The position numbers were made by a program, and so were the translations under genes. From Brachionus plicatilis (lineage: Eukaryota; Rotifera; Eurotatoria; Ploima; Brachionidae), in NCBI GenBank assembly GCA_010279815.1, contig QEOQ01000493.1:124001-188000 (forward strand): 64,000 bases of DNA. The letters are read 5' to 3'. Below are positions 1 to 10,703 of this stretch, in pieces. The number at the start of each line of letters is the position of its first letter. Positions within the stretch are counted from its first letter, which is position 1. Under the pieces are notes generated by a model that did no database searches, was not told the origin of the DNA, and saw nothing but the letters and a program-made list of their open reading frames with translations.

Positions 1-26
1 AAAAATTTTTTTTGATTATATTCTAG

Positions 27-3000
27 ATACCTTTGTTTCATTGAAAATTGCTGAAATTTCAAACAATTGGTACAAAAGTAAATACGCCAAACATGTTCAT
101 CATGAAATCGAGCTTGAGGAGTCTCAAATTTGGAGCTATTATGGTGCTCAAATGGAAGCCTGGCGTTTAGTGGCAAAGTATTGGCCGATTGAAGTCGAAC
201 CTTACTTTCTTACTTATGAAGATTTTGTTAAAAATCCAATTCTAGAAGTAATAAAATAAAGAGTTAAATTCTAATTTTTATTTTAAAATAAATTAAGACA
301 AAAAAAGCTCTGGCTTATATGATGCTAGATCCAGAGGATCAAGACTATGAGTCAGACTCGGACAAAATGAATCCAAAAACATTGCCAGAAAAAGTTATTA
401 ATTGGAACCAGTTGTCTGATAAAGTGAAATCGCTTAGAATGAACGTTCGTGAAATATTTGAGCAAGAATTATTCAAAACTTTAAAATTAAACAACAATAA
501 AATTAATTTTTTACCAGAACGAGAACCTAGATCCCCTAAAGGAATTATTTACAGGGTCTCGGAGCCATTTATATCAGAAAAATCTGTAAAATATATCAAT
601 CAAAGTTTGAGCGAAAAATCGATTTCTTCCGCAAGTCCATGGCCTAGAATTTTAGCAAGCAAACTGAAAGACTTGTACCAAGTTGCGACTGCATTTCCAT
701 GCTCAAATGGTTTTACAGCTTTAGTTTTGGCACTACAATTGGCTGGTATTAAGCCAAACGATCAAGTTGTTTGTCCAAGCTTTACCATGATAGCTGTGGC
801 TAATTCAATTCATTATTTGAATGCAACTCCAATTTTTGTGGACAATGCCGACTTAAGCTACAATCCAGATTGGAATACAATTGAAAAAAAAATCAACCCA
901 AATACCAAAGCAGTTATTATTTGCCATACTTTAGGCGTTCCAATTGAATACAATAAATTAAAAACAATTACAAGTGAGTGCAAAAAAAGAAACATTTTTC
1001 TCATTGAAGACATCAGTGAATGTGTTGGAGTCAAGATAAAAATCGACGATGAAAAAGCCATGTTCCTAGGTTCATTTGGCGATTTGGCTTGTGCTTCTTT
1101 ATATGCAAATAAGATCATAAATTGTGGAGATGGTGGCTTTGTTTTGTCCAAGTGCTACTCGGATCAAACTAAATTGGAAAGCTTTGTCAACCACGGTTTT
1201 ACTAATTCCTACCATTTTGTTCACTTTAAGCCGTCTATAAATGGCAAAATAAATGGAATGGCAGCTGCATTTGCCTTAGGCTCATTTGAATCGCTGGATT
1301 TTATAATTGAAAAACGAAAACATTTGACAAATTTATATAGAACAGAATTGTCAAGAATAAAATGCATAAAAACAATTCCTAAATGTGGAGATTTTGATAC
1401 CGCGTGGGTATTCGGAATAGAGTGTCCGGACAAACATACACGGAATGCTTTAAGAAAACATTTAATGAACTTTGGCATAGAGACTAGGGATTATTTTTTT
1501 CCATTACACTTGCAGCCTGCATTTTCGGCATTTTATGACCAAAATTCGGCTTTTCCCAACTGTGAACGATTGGGCTCAGTAGGGTTTTATTTGCCAACTT
1601 ACACGGACCTAAAAGACTCCGAAGCCAAATATATTATATCTAAAGTTTATGATTTTTTTCGAATACCTTACTCGGTTTCATTTGATTCAATCTCTAAAAC
1701 AAATGATTCGTTCCTAGCAGTGGAATTCAACGCCAAAAGCCTTGATCTAAATGTTAAAAAAATGGACCCATGGGGTAATCTAAATGCACTGCCAAAATTT
1801 AATATATTTAACAAGGCCATCTCAATCAAGCAAAAAATGGATGATTTTTTTAATAAAAATAATTTAGTCGAGCCTTGGTCTCTTTTGGACGAGCTCAATG
1901 TACTTCTTAAGAACGCTAAAAACTATCCGCAAATAAATGAATACTTTGAGCCATGTGTCAAGTATTTAAAAGACGAAATTTGTCTTGAATGTTCAAGCGA
2001 GTCGCCATGGCTGAACCAAGTGTATGATAGTGCCAATTTGGAGCTTATACCAACCACTACTGATTCAGAAATTTTAAAATTACTTTATTGGTTGGTCAAA
2101 GACAATTTGCCTAGAAATGTTCTTGAATTAGGCTGCTGGTTGGGTCATGCTACTCTATTGATGGCAAATGCTCACAACGATACAAAAATATATGCAGTGG
2201 ACAATTTTTGCTGGCAATACTGGATGAATCATTATGTAGATGACAATGAGATCTCATTGAATATTAGACAGAGTTTTGAAAAAATTTTTATAAAAAATAC
2301 AAAAAAAAGACAAGAGCAGATAATAACAGTTAGATGGCCGATAAGCATTAACGGTCTGAAGCTACCTGACAAACTAGAGAATGTTCAGTTTGATTTGGTT
2401 TATCTTGATTTTACCAAAGACAGTGATGAATTGGAAAAATATTGGCTAAAACTGAGAAGACTTTTTATACCAGAAAAAACATTAATTGTTCTAAATGGTG
2501 TCGATCAGAGCCTTATCAGATTCATTAATAGCTACAGACATGAATTACAAGTATTGTTTAGACCGAAGAGTAAATCTAATGTCTATTTGTTTAAAAGCAA
2601 TGAATTTAAATTGGAAAAAAAAGTTTATTTGGAGAGAAAGCTGAATTTTCTAAACTTTAATGAATTCGATCATTTGCACAACAATGTATTTAAAAAATGT
2701 ATTGATCTATTGAAAGAAAATTATCATGATGATAATGCTGATGTTTATTTTATTCCAGCTGTTGAGGTAACCGTATGCGATAACCCTCAGGTATTGAATA
2801 AGCATAAATGGATTGGTATTATTCATTCTTGTATTCAAAACTGTGATCATTTTTATGTACCAGACCTAGAAAAGCTTTGTTCAGAGAAATTCGACCATTT
2901 GATGAAAAATTGCATTGGTCTTTTTACTTTGACAACTCAACAAGCGGACTATTTGAGACAAAGCTTAAAGTACAAAATTCCGATCCAAAGGTTACTTTAT

Positions 3001-5436
3001 CCATTTATTTTAGACGAGAAAACCAAAATTAACCACACAGTTCCTAATGAGCTGATAAATTTGACTCTAGTCGGAAATTTTGCACGTGATTTTGATTTTT
3101 TTCTAAAAGTTAAAACAAATAGTTTAAAAATTAAAAAAATTTCTTTGGCTCCAGCTCAAAAGTCGAGGAAAAAAATTGAACAATTCAACAATACTAACGA
3201 AAATAAAATAGAAATTATTGAACATTTGAATGGTGAGCAATATGAAAAATTGTTGGAAAAATCAGTAATTTTTTTAGCCTTAAAACATCAGGGTGCTGCC
3301 AATACAATTATTTTGGAATGTATAGCTAGAAATGTACCAATAGTTGTGCCGAATATTTCCTCGTGTACTGAGTACATTGGCACCGATTATCCGCTGCTTT
3401 ACGAGCAAAACAAATTTGATTTATCACAAGTTATTACGTCAGAAAATATAAAAAACTCAATTTTCTATCTGAAAAATATCGACAAGAGTAAATTTAGTAC
3501 TCAATCGTTTTTGTATAATTTTTCTAATGGCATTGTCTTAAAATCACTTCCGCCTCACGACCCACAACTTTTTGAACAATTTGACATTTCTGTTTGTGTC
3601 TGCTCTTTCAAGCGCACACATAATCTGGAGCTAATTTTGGAAAATCTTTGGTCACAACAAAACTTTGAGCTAAAATATGAAATTATTGTTTGGAATAATA
3701 ATTATTCGCGAAGGAATTTATTGCAAAACATGTGCGAAAAATACATCCGAATGAGCTCTGCGAAAAAAAGACTTACACTCATTGATTCATCCACAAATTA
3801 TTTTTGTTCCATTAGATTTTCGTTGGCAAATTTGATCAAAAGTGATAGATTACTAATATGCGATGATGACATTATACCTAAAAAAAATTTTGTAAACTTT
3901 TTCTATTTAAATAGTAAAACTTATCCAAATGATGTCTTATGCTCTAGAGGGCATATATTTTTACCACACAAAATAAATTTACTTAATCCGGAAGAAGTTT
4001 GGCAAGATTATGAAAATTTAAGGTTCATAGCGGATGAAAAAGAGAGTCAATCTATTCACTTTGTTCATGCTGATACATGCCTGATTCCAAGAGAAGCTTT
4101 AAACGAGTGCTGCTCTGTTTCAATGAGTGACCAAGGCTTCAATTTAGTTGACGATTACTGGATGAGTTATGTCCTGAATGGTATTTTCAGGCGGAACCTA
4201 AGGAAACTGAAAGTGACTGCAGCAAATGACATTTTCGAAAGAACTGAAGATTCGGACACAGTCGGCTTAGCTTTGCACACACGTCAAGAAGTCAAAGATG
4301 CCAGAAACAGATTTTATATTTATCACATGCTGAACGGATGGCCTAATTTTTCCGATGAGGTCAGAATTGAATTTAGAGGATTTAAAAAATCTCAATGGGA
4401 AAACAAGTTTGTTGGCTTTAATGTAAACAGTAAAATATCTGACTCAGATATTGACTATTTAAATGAGATTGGAATTAGTAATGTCCGAGTCGGGGCTGTT
4501 GGCCTAGGAGATGAAATAAATTTTGAATTTTCTGATTTTAATACAAAAAAAATTAAAGCTTTGGATGATTTAGAAGATTTAGTTATTAAATTTTTAGAAA
4601 AAAATATAAATTTAGTGATAACATTGGATGGTAGATTGGCAACAGCCGAAAATTGGGCTTCTATTTGTAAAAAAATTGGTAAATACAAAAATGTAATTGG
4701 CTATGATCTAATTAATGAGCCGTTTACGCCAAAAGACACTGATCTGTGTTCACATGATTTACCACTTAACAAAAATATTGATGAGGTTGAAGCTGTTGTT
4801 CAAAGGTACAAAAGTATTGCAGTAGAATTGCGGAAATATGATTTGGAAACTCCGATTGTTTTGGAGCCAACCTTTTGGAGCAGTTTAGAAATGTTGGATC
4901 TTTTGGTTGAATGCTTGGAAAAAGATGATTATTTTTTAAATGATAATAATACCATATTATCAATTCATTTTTATGAACCCAAAAATCTAACTTTTTACAG
5001 CAACAATTATGTCTTTCCAGGATATATACCAAAATATTTTAAAAAACCAAATGAAACAGAATATTGGAATGAAGAAAAAATGAGAGAAATAATTCTAAGT
5101 CAAATTGGAGAAAGAACACAAAAAGGTTTTAAAGTTTTAGTGGGTGAATTTGGTATTCGTCGAAATGTTGAGGGCGCTGAGAATTATTTAAAATGTGGTC
5201 TGGATGCTTTTAATCAATTGAATGTGCCAGTTTTTATTTTCAGGTTAAACCTTTTTTTGAATTGTAAACTATTTGAGACATATCTAAAAGATTATTTTTT
5301 TAGTTTTAGAGATCCGTTCTGGCACAAAATGAACTATGAATTTGGACCTGATGATAACAATAGAACAAGATTACTTGAAAATGAAAATAATTTGTTTTGC
5401 AGCTTAAGAGAAATGATAAAGAAAATTAATTATTGA
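27..5436 (+). CDS. Giant multidomain glycan-enzyme fusion (5'-partial): sulfotransferase / DegT aminotransferase / methyltransferase / two glycosyltransferases / GH5
   Basis: Proposed exons are 27-247 and 298-5436, joined by a 50-nt GT-AG intron in phase 0; the gene begins before the window. Residues below count from the ATG at 319. The first exon resembles the end of an Stf0/NodH-type sulfotransferase (LTYEDFVKNP). Residues about 70-450 are a DegT/DnrJ/EryC1/StrS PLP aminotransferase with the Lys at 265 (ANKIINCGDGG) and Asp 231 (IEDISE). Residues about 520-760 are a class I SAM methyltransferase (VLELGCWLGHAT at 601). Residues about 770-1080 look like a GT-B glycosyltransferase (IILECIARNVPIVVPN, Glu 1000). 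Residues about 1089-1360 are a GT-A/GT2 domain with CDDD at 1181. Residues about 1370-1705 are a GH5 barrel with candidate acid/base Glu 1467 (YDLINEPF) and nucleophile Glu 1610 (VGEFGI). The domains are bacterial in type, yet the gene has an intron and an AATAAA at 5471. Synthesis or modification of an unusual amino-sugar or sulfated glycan is inference. Domain calls are firm for DegT, GT2 and GH5, moderate for the others. Confidence 0.8.
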
Positions 5437-5470
5437 ATATTAAATTTATTAATTTTTAAAAATTTTTCCA

Positions 5471-5476
5471 AATAAA
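5471..5476 (+). terminator. Poly(A) signal of the fusion gene
   Basis: AATAAA lies 35 nt after the stop codon of the fusion gene, supporting a genuine eukaryotic transcript end. Confidence 0.6.
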
Positions 5477-6103
5477 ATATTAGCAACTTTTTTATTTACG
5501 TTTTTGACTCACAAAAAGCTTACGTTGGTTTTGCTTTTAAAATTAATTGATTAAAAATATTCTTATAAAAGTTTGGATTTTTATCAAAAAGACAAATCTA
5601 TAAAAAATTACCAACCGAATTATTTATGTCGAAAATTTAAATATTGTTTAAATTCTTGTCGATGACTTTTAATATTTAAAAAGAATTTAAAAAAGACAAA
5701 GTTTATGTCTTATGAATTATGAACAAAAATTTGCTCTTAAAAGTTTTGAATTTTCCGTGCAAAATTTCTCAAAAATTGCACCCAACTAAAATAAAATTTA
5801 AAATTTACAATATTTTTTGATAAAAAGCATTATATGAATCCATATGATGATCGTTCATTATACATATACTCAAAGTCTCTCATCATGCAGGCAAAATTCC
5901 ACATTAACTAAACTTTGCTTGAATCTAATGCTAAGAAAAATTTAAATTTGGCCAAAGTCGCTCGTTTATCCTATATAATCGATCATTAGAACTTATCTTT
6001 TTGATTAAATTCTCAAATTATTTTATATATCTTTTTTTCCTAAAAAATTTAAAAATTTCTTAACATAGATTGGTTTAGATTAAGCACCAAATAAAGAGTA
6101 AAA
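5477..6103. other. Intergenic; RPS10 upstream region
   Basis: No ORF with coding character is seen. A TATA-like stretch (cctatataat) lies near 5970 and pyrimidine-rich tracts near 6030, plausible core-promoter or 5'UTR elements for the ribosomal protein gene. No experimental start is known. Confidence 0.4.
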
Positions 6104-6675
6104 ATGTTGATGCCAAAAAAAGACCGAACCGCAATTTACGAGTACTTGTTCACTGAAGGTGTCATGGTTGCTGAAAAAAACTTCTTCCCAGTCAATCACC
6201 CAAAAGTCAACGTACCAAATCTATACGTAATTAAAGCCTTGCAATCATTGAATTCAAGAGGATACGTTACCGAAAGATTTGCTTGGCAACACTATTACTG
6301 GTACTTGACCAACGAAGGTATTCAATACCTCAGAGAATATCTGCACTTGCCACCAGAAATTGTACCATCTACTTTGAAGAAACCAACTAAACCAGAAGCC
6401 AGAAAGAAACGTAGATTCATTTTTTTTTCCATAAAAATAAATAATTTTTGTAAATTTAGCCGACACCCAAGCTAAACCAACTGATGAGGCTGCTCCATCG
6501 GACAGAGAACAATACAGAAGAGCTCCAGAATCCGATAAAAAAGGTGAAGCTGGCGCTGGATCTTATGAATTTGTGAGTTTTTTTAAAGAAAACATGAGTC
6601 AAATTATTTTGTTTATTTTTTTTTATAATATTTTAGAAAGGAGGTTTTGGCCGAGGCAGAAGACCAGCTCCATAG
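6104..6675 (+). CDS. RPS10: 40S ribosomal protein S10
   Basis: Exons are 6104-6410, 6460-6572 and 6637-6675, with introns of 49 and 64 nt, giving 152 residues (human S10 is about 165). The N-terminal winged-helix region matches the family strongly: it opens [16 protein letters not shown], then has KDGV-equivalent [19 protein letters not shown] and the [13 protein letters not shown] core. The C-terminal tail after splicing is DREQYRRAP then GAGSYEF, ending in the Gly/Arg-rich [11 protein letters not shown] typical of S10. It is a small-subunit protein near the mRNA entry region. The continuous open frame runs past the first donor and would give a false 123-residue product. Start chosen at 6104 because it gives the family's exact N-terminus. 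Very secure. Confidence 0.97.
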
Positions 6676-6699
6676 ATTTTTTTCTTTGATGCGAATTCA

Positions 6700-6705
6700 A
6701 ATAAA
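6700..6705 (+). terminator. RPS10 poly(A) signal
   Basis: AATAAA lies 25 nt after the RPS10 stop codon. Confidence 0.65.
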
Positions 6706-9700
6706 AAAATTTATTTAAATAAATAATTAAAATAATATAATTTTTTTGTCAATTTAATGAGTTTTACAGCAAAATTTAATTCAGGATAAAAAGGATTGAA
6801 TAATTTCCAATACTCAACTTATTAAGAAAAAAATTAAAATTTTTCATGAAAATATTGTTCGAGATATTTTTGTTAAAAAAAAATTAATTTTTTCGCCTTT
6901 TTTAATCAAAAGATTCTATAGTTTTTATATAAAGGTTTTATTTTAAGTAAATTTGCATTTTTTGTCTAAACCCTAATTTATTTTAGCATTTAATTTAAAT
7001 AAAACTATAAATATGCTTAATTTATTGTAGAATGTAAATCATTACAGATTATTAAAATATCTTTAAATTTAAAAGTATGATTTAAAAACAAAAGGTTCTA
7101 ATCAGTGAATTGGAAAAGGTATTAAAATCATATACTAACTGATTCAATCAACAGTTAAAATAATGGGTTACGTATTGGAATTTCTAACAGCTTTATGATT
7201 TAACTTATGATAAATTACGTCAGTATTAATCATTTTTATTAAATTTTGAATAGTAATAATTCAAGAATGAATAAGTTTTTGATTTGCTTTTTCCTATTGC
7301 ATAATGTTATTTAAGCGAAAAATGATGATTAAATATTTAAATAAAGAGAAACGCTTGAATTTTAGATCTAGATTTTAAATTAATTATTTATTTTTATAAA
7401 ATTGAATTGATTACGTCAAATACTACAATTTATCTCATACCAAAAAGCAGTTAAAAATATACCTAGACATAAATCGATAATATTCTCTTCGCATTCTATT
7501 CTATTCACCAAGAAAAAAAAACTTAAAAATTATATTTTGAGTCAAATAAACTGATTTCGGTTACTTAAGGTTTGCATTATTTAGCACAGTTAAAATCACT
7601 CATTATTATTTTTAATCAAAAATGTTTTAAAAATATAATAAATTTGAAAGAATTAATTAAGTAGCAGTATTCAAAAAATGATTCTAAAAAAATTTGACTC
7701 AAAACTAAACTTTCTAAGTTTTCAAAATAAATAACCGTTTTTCGGTAATATTTTAAGATTTTTTGATTCATTAAAAAAAACTTAAAAGAAGGATTTTTTC
7801 TAAATACATTTCAATATAATTGTAATTAATTGATGGCAAAACATCTAAAAGAGTTCAAAGAAAGAATTTTTTCTTTTGTTGTTTCAAAATTTAGTTATTT
7901 TTTTAATGATCAACAATTTCAAGATAAAATCGTATAATATTTTAAATTATCTTTTAATTGATTTGTGTTTAATAGTCCATTTTGTGTAAATGAGAGCTGA
8001 TTTTTGTTTTTTTCCATTTATCTATAATTTTAGAATTATTCTGTTTGTGCGTTCTTCTAGGTTAATTATCATAGATAATCAACTAAAATATTTTGTAGAA
8101 TTTCTAATAATAAATTTTCCTACAAAAAGCTAAGAAGTTCGTCATTTCTAATAGATTATCATCAAAAATAAACTCTCTTCTGCGAGTATTTTTTTTCCTA
8201 TAATATTATAACTTTCTGTTTATTAGTATAAATATTAAATTGTTTGTTTTAAGATTTTAAAACAGGAGAATATAAAATTATAAAATTTTTATGATATTCT
8301 TTTTAAGAAGTTAATCAGTTTTATTGATTTCTGGTATATTTTTGGTATTTAGTTTATAATTTAGTTTATAATTTACTTTATATTTATACAATAACAAAAG
8401 TCAGACTTATAATACCGATTAAATTATTATTTAGTTTTTTTTTTAAATCAAATTTGTTAATTTCTTGACTATTGCTTATTTTTAAACAAACCAAACTCAA
8501 GTTTAAGTCTTTAATATTGGTAGCATCAAAAGTTTTACATGAAAAAATAAATCACTGGTCTAATGAACAATTATTTAAAAAAATCACCAGCGGTCAGCTA
8601 ATAAAAGGTGAAACTTGAGGATATTAATTATATATCTGAACTTGTATTTTGCACTTTAGGATAGAATTTCTTCCTTCCATTTATCAATGAATGTTATATC
8701 CTCTAAAAGAAAAAAGAATTTTCTACGAAAAAATGATATTTTATCTTGCCAAAAATAATTTGTAATTGAAAATTGTTTAAAATTGCTTGAATTAGATCCA
8801 TTTTTTCTATTATGTCCTGTTTAATAAACGTGTTTAGTAAATACATATATGAAATAGTTTGTACGTTTTACTAATTTTTTATTAATATGAGCTTATTGAG
8901 AAAATAATTTGCTAGAGAAAAATTTTAAATTAAAATAAAAATGTCAATTAAATATATCTGATTAGAAAAAAATTGTTCTTTAAATTCAGCACAGCAAGAG
9001 CAAGTTCTAAATAGTTAAATTTTAATTAAACAATTTCTATATGATGCAGTTTTCAAATAATTAATTTAACTCCAAACTTTCTTTTAATTTCAATTTTTGC
9101 AAATTTATTAATATTGTAATTAATTTTTCAAGCTCAATTATTTCATTTTCAAGCACAATTTTTAATTCCTTGATTTGTATTGAATTTTAAAGACCAACAA
9201 AAAAATTTCTTTCAAACAAATTAATATTTGATTACCGAAAAAATGATTAATTTTTCAACCTAATCCTACTATTTATTCTAAAGGCAGCATAAGTTTTATC
9301 AGAAAGTATATTCTCATTCATTTTTGTTTTTATTTTGCTATTAGTAATTAGATGTATAATTTCGTTTAGTAAAATAAACAGAAATTTCAAAGATAGTTGA
9401 TTGCATTATGTGCCAGAATTTTTGTTTAAAGAAAGCAAGATTGATTCCATCCTATTGCTTAAAATTGATAATGTAGAATCATTTATTTCGAAAAAATTGT
9501 GCATGTTATGTAATCGGAAAAGCAAAAGTACACTTAGTTATCTGAACCTTCAATTGTTGCTCTAAGACTTCATCAAAATCAATAAATTAAGATGATGGGG
9601 TTTTTAGTAAGCGAACTGTCACTACATCATTTAAATCAACCAAGTTGCATCATCAATTTGCATCATTTTAAATTAAAAAAAATATAAAAGAATTAACAGA

Positions 9701-9989
9701 AAAATGACACTTGTTATGTTTTGGTAAGATATCACACCCATATCAATAGTTATACAATATTTTATTTTAGATTAATGTTTTTCAATAAAAATCTAAATCT
9801 ATTCTTTTATAAAGCAAAATTTCACATTCATGTTTTTAAAAATTTGATTAATGCTTCGTTGGAAATTTATAAAAATCAAATTAAATAAATTTTTTAATTT
9901 TCGTTAGTCATCAGAACATAAATTACACCAATAACCCAAAAAGCTTAGCATAAAATTAATATTTATTGATTTATATTTAATACCTAATA
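6706..9989. other. Gene-free AT-rich stretch
   Basis: About 3.3 kb with no ORF of coding quality on either strand, no tRNA-like B box and no recognised repeat. It may hold decayed mobile-element sequence, since a reverse-transcriptase remnant begins at its right edge. Confidence 0.5.
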
Positions 9990-10165
9990 ACTACAGGAGT
10001 TCCTCGAGGCTCAGTAATTAGTATTTTATTGTTTAGTATATTTATTAATGCAATTCGCAGACGACCTGATCACATTTTAATATAAAAAAAGAAACGTGAT
10101 AAACACCATAAAATAGTGATAAATAGCATAAAAAAATGGAACGATGGCTTTGTTAATGGTAAACG
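9990..10165 (+). pseudogene. Reverse transcriptase remnant of a non-LTR retrotransposon
   Basis: Translation from 9996 reads GVPRGSVISILLFSIFIN, the decayed form of the non-LTR RT block usually written GVPQGS.LSPLLF.IFIN. In the next frame, 10051-10077, QFADDLITF matches the catalytic (Y/F)ADD box. A further piece near 10128-10154 (IKKWNDGFVNGKRK) resembles the following KW...N..K thumb motif. The normal spacing between the first two blocks has been lost by deletion with a frameshift, and stops interrupt the rest, so this is a dead fragment. It lies just left of the retroposed insert at 10282. Confidence 0.75.
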
Positions 10166-10244
10166 AAAGTAACATTAGAAAGTTTTTTTGGTCTATTCTT
10201 TACTTAAGAGACGACCGGTTTAAGTCTCAAGACTAACCTTTAAC

Positions 10245-10578
10245 TAAATGATTGATCAGGTCTATTTTGGATTATTTTTTTATTTGATTAGTTTTAAAAT
10301 TTAATTCCTCTCTCATTTAATGTTTAACAAAGTGATTTGGAAGAATAAAGTAAGAAACTAGTCCGAAATAGAAAGTGAGAGCGAAGAAATGAAAAGAAAA
10401 TTAAAAACTAAATTCATATAAACATTTAAAATTAAATTTTTATTTTATTTTTAGTTATTTTTTTTGTTCTGTTTTATTTTTTATTTTTATTTAATTCTAT
10501 TTAATCAAAAAGACACAATCTCGAAAGGGGGCTGAAAGGAAGTAGCTCTCTTCCAACCAGTCCGTCTAAAATCCCCCC

Positions 10579-10666
<88 letters not shown>

Positions 10667-10703
10667 TAAATGATTGATCAGGTCTATTTTGGATTATTTT
10701 TTT
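10245..10703 (+). mobile_element. Retroposed insert flanked by 37-bp direct repeats, with (TTA)n tail
   Basis: The 37 bases at 10245-10281 recur identically at 10667-10703, as expected for a target-site duplication. Between them lies a roughly 385-bp insert with no ORF. Its 3' end has a GC-rich segment (about 10520-10578) able to fold into a stem-loop: ctg..ggaag pairs with cttcc..cag, and outer ggggg pairs with cccccc. This is followed by about 28 TTA/ATT units. A structured 3' end plus a simple tail suggests a nonautonomous or 5'-truncated non-LTR element. Confidence 0.75.
10579..10664. repeat. (TTA)n microsatellite tail
   Basis: About 86 bp of essentially pure ATT/TTA trinucleotide repeat. 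It forms the 3' tail of the retroposed insert rather than an isolated microsatellite. Confidence 0.95.

Noticed and set aside
319..5436. Lack of introns in the fusion gene as proof of horizontal transfer
   Set aside because: The clearly native PRP16 and PPP1R3 genes in this window are also intronless, so intron absence alone is not evidence.
1..5436. Bacterial contamination or an operon of separate genes
   Set aside because: One uninterrupted frame spans all domains, a short intron and AATAAA signal are present, base composition matches the rest, and RPS10 with animal features follows within 700 bp.
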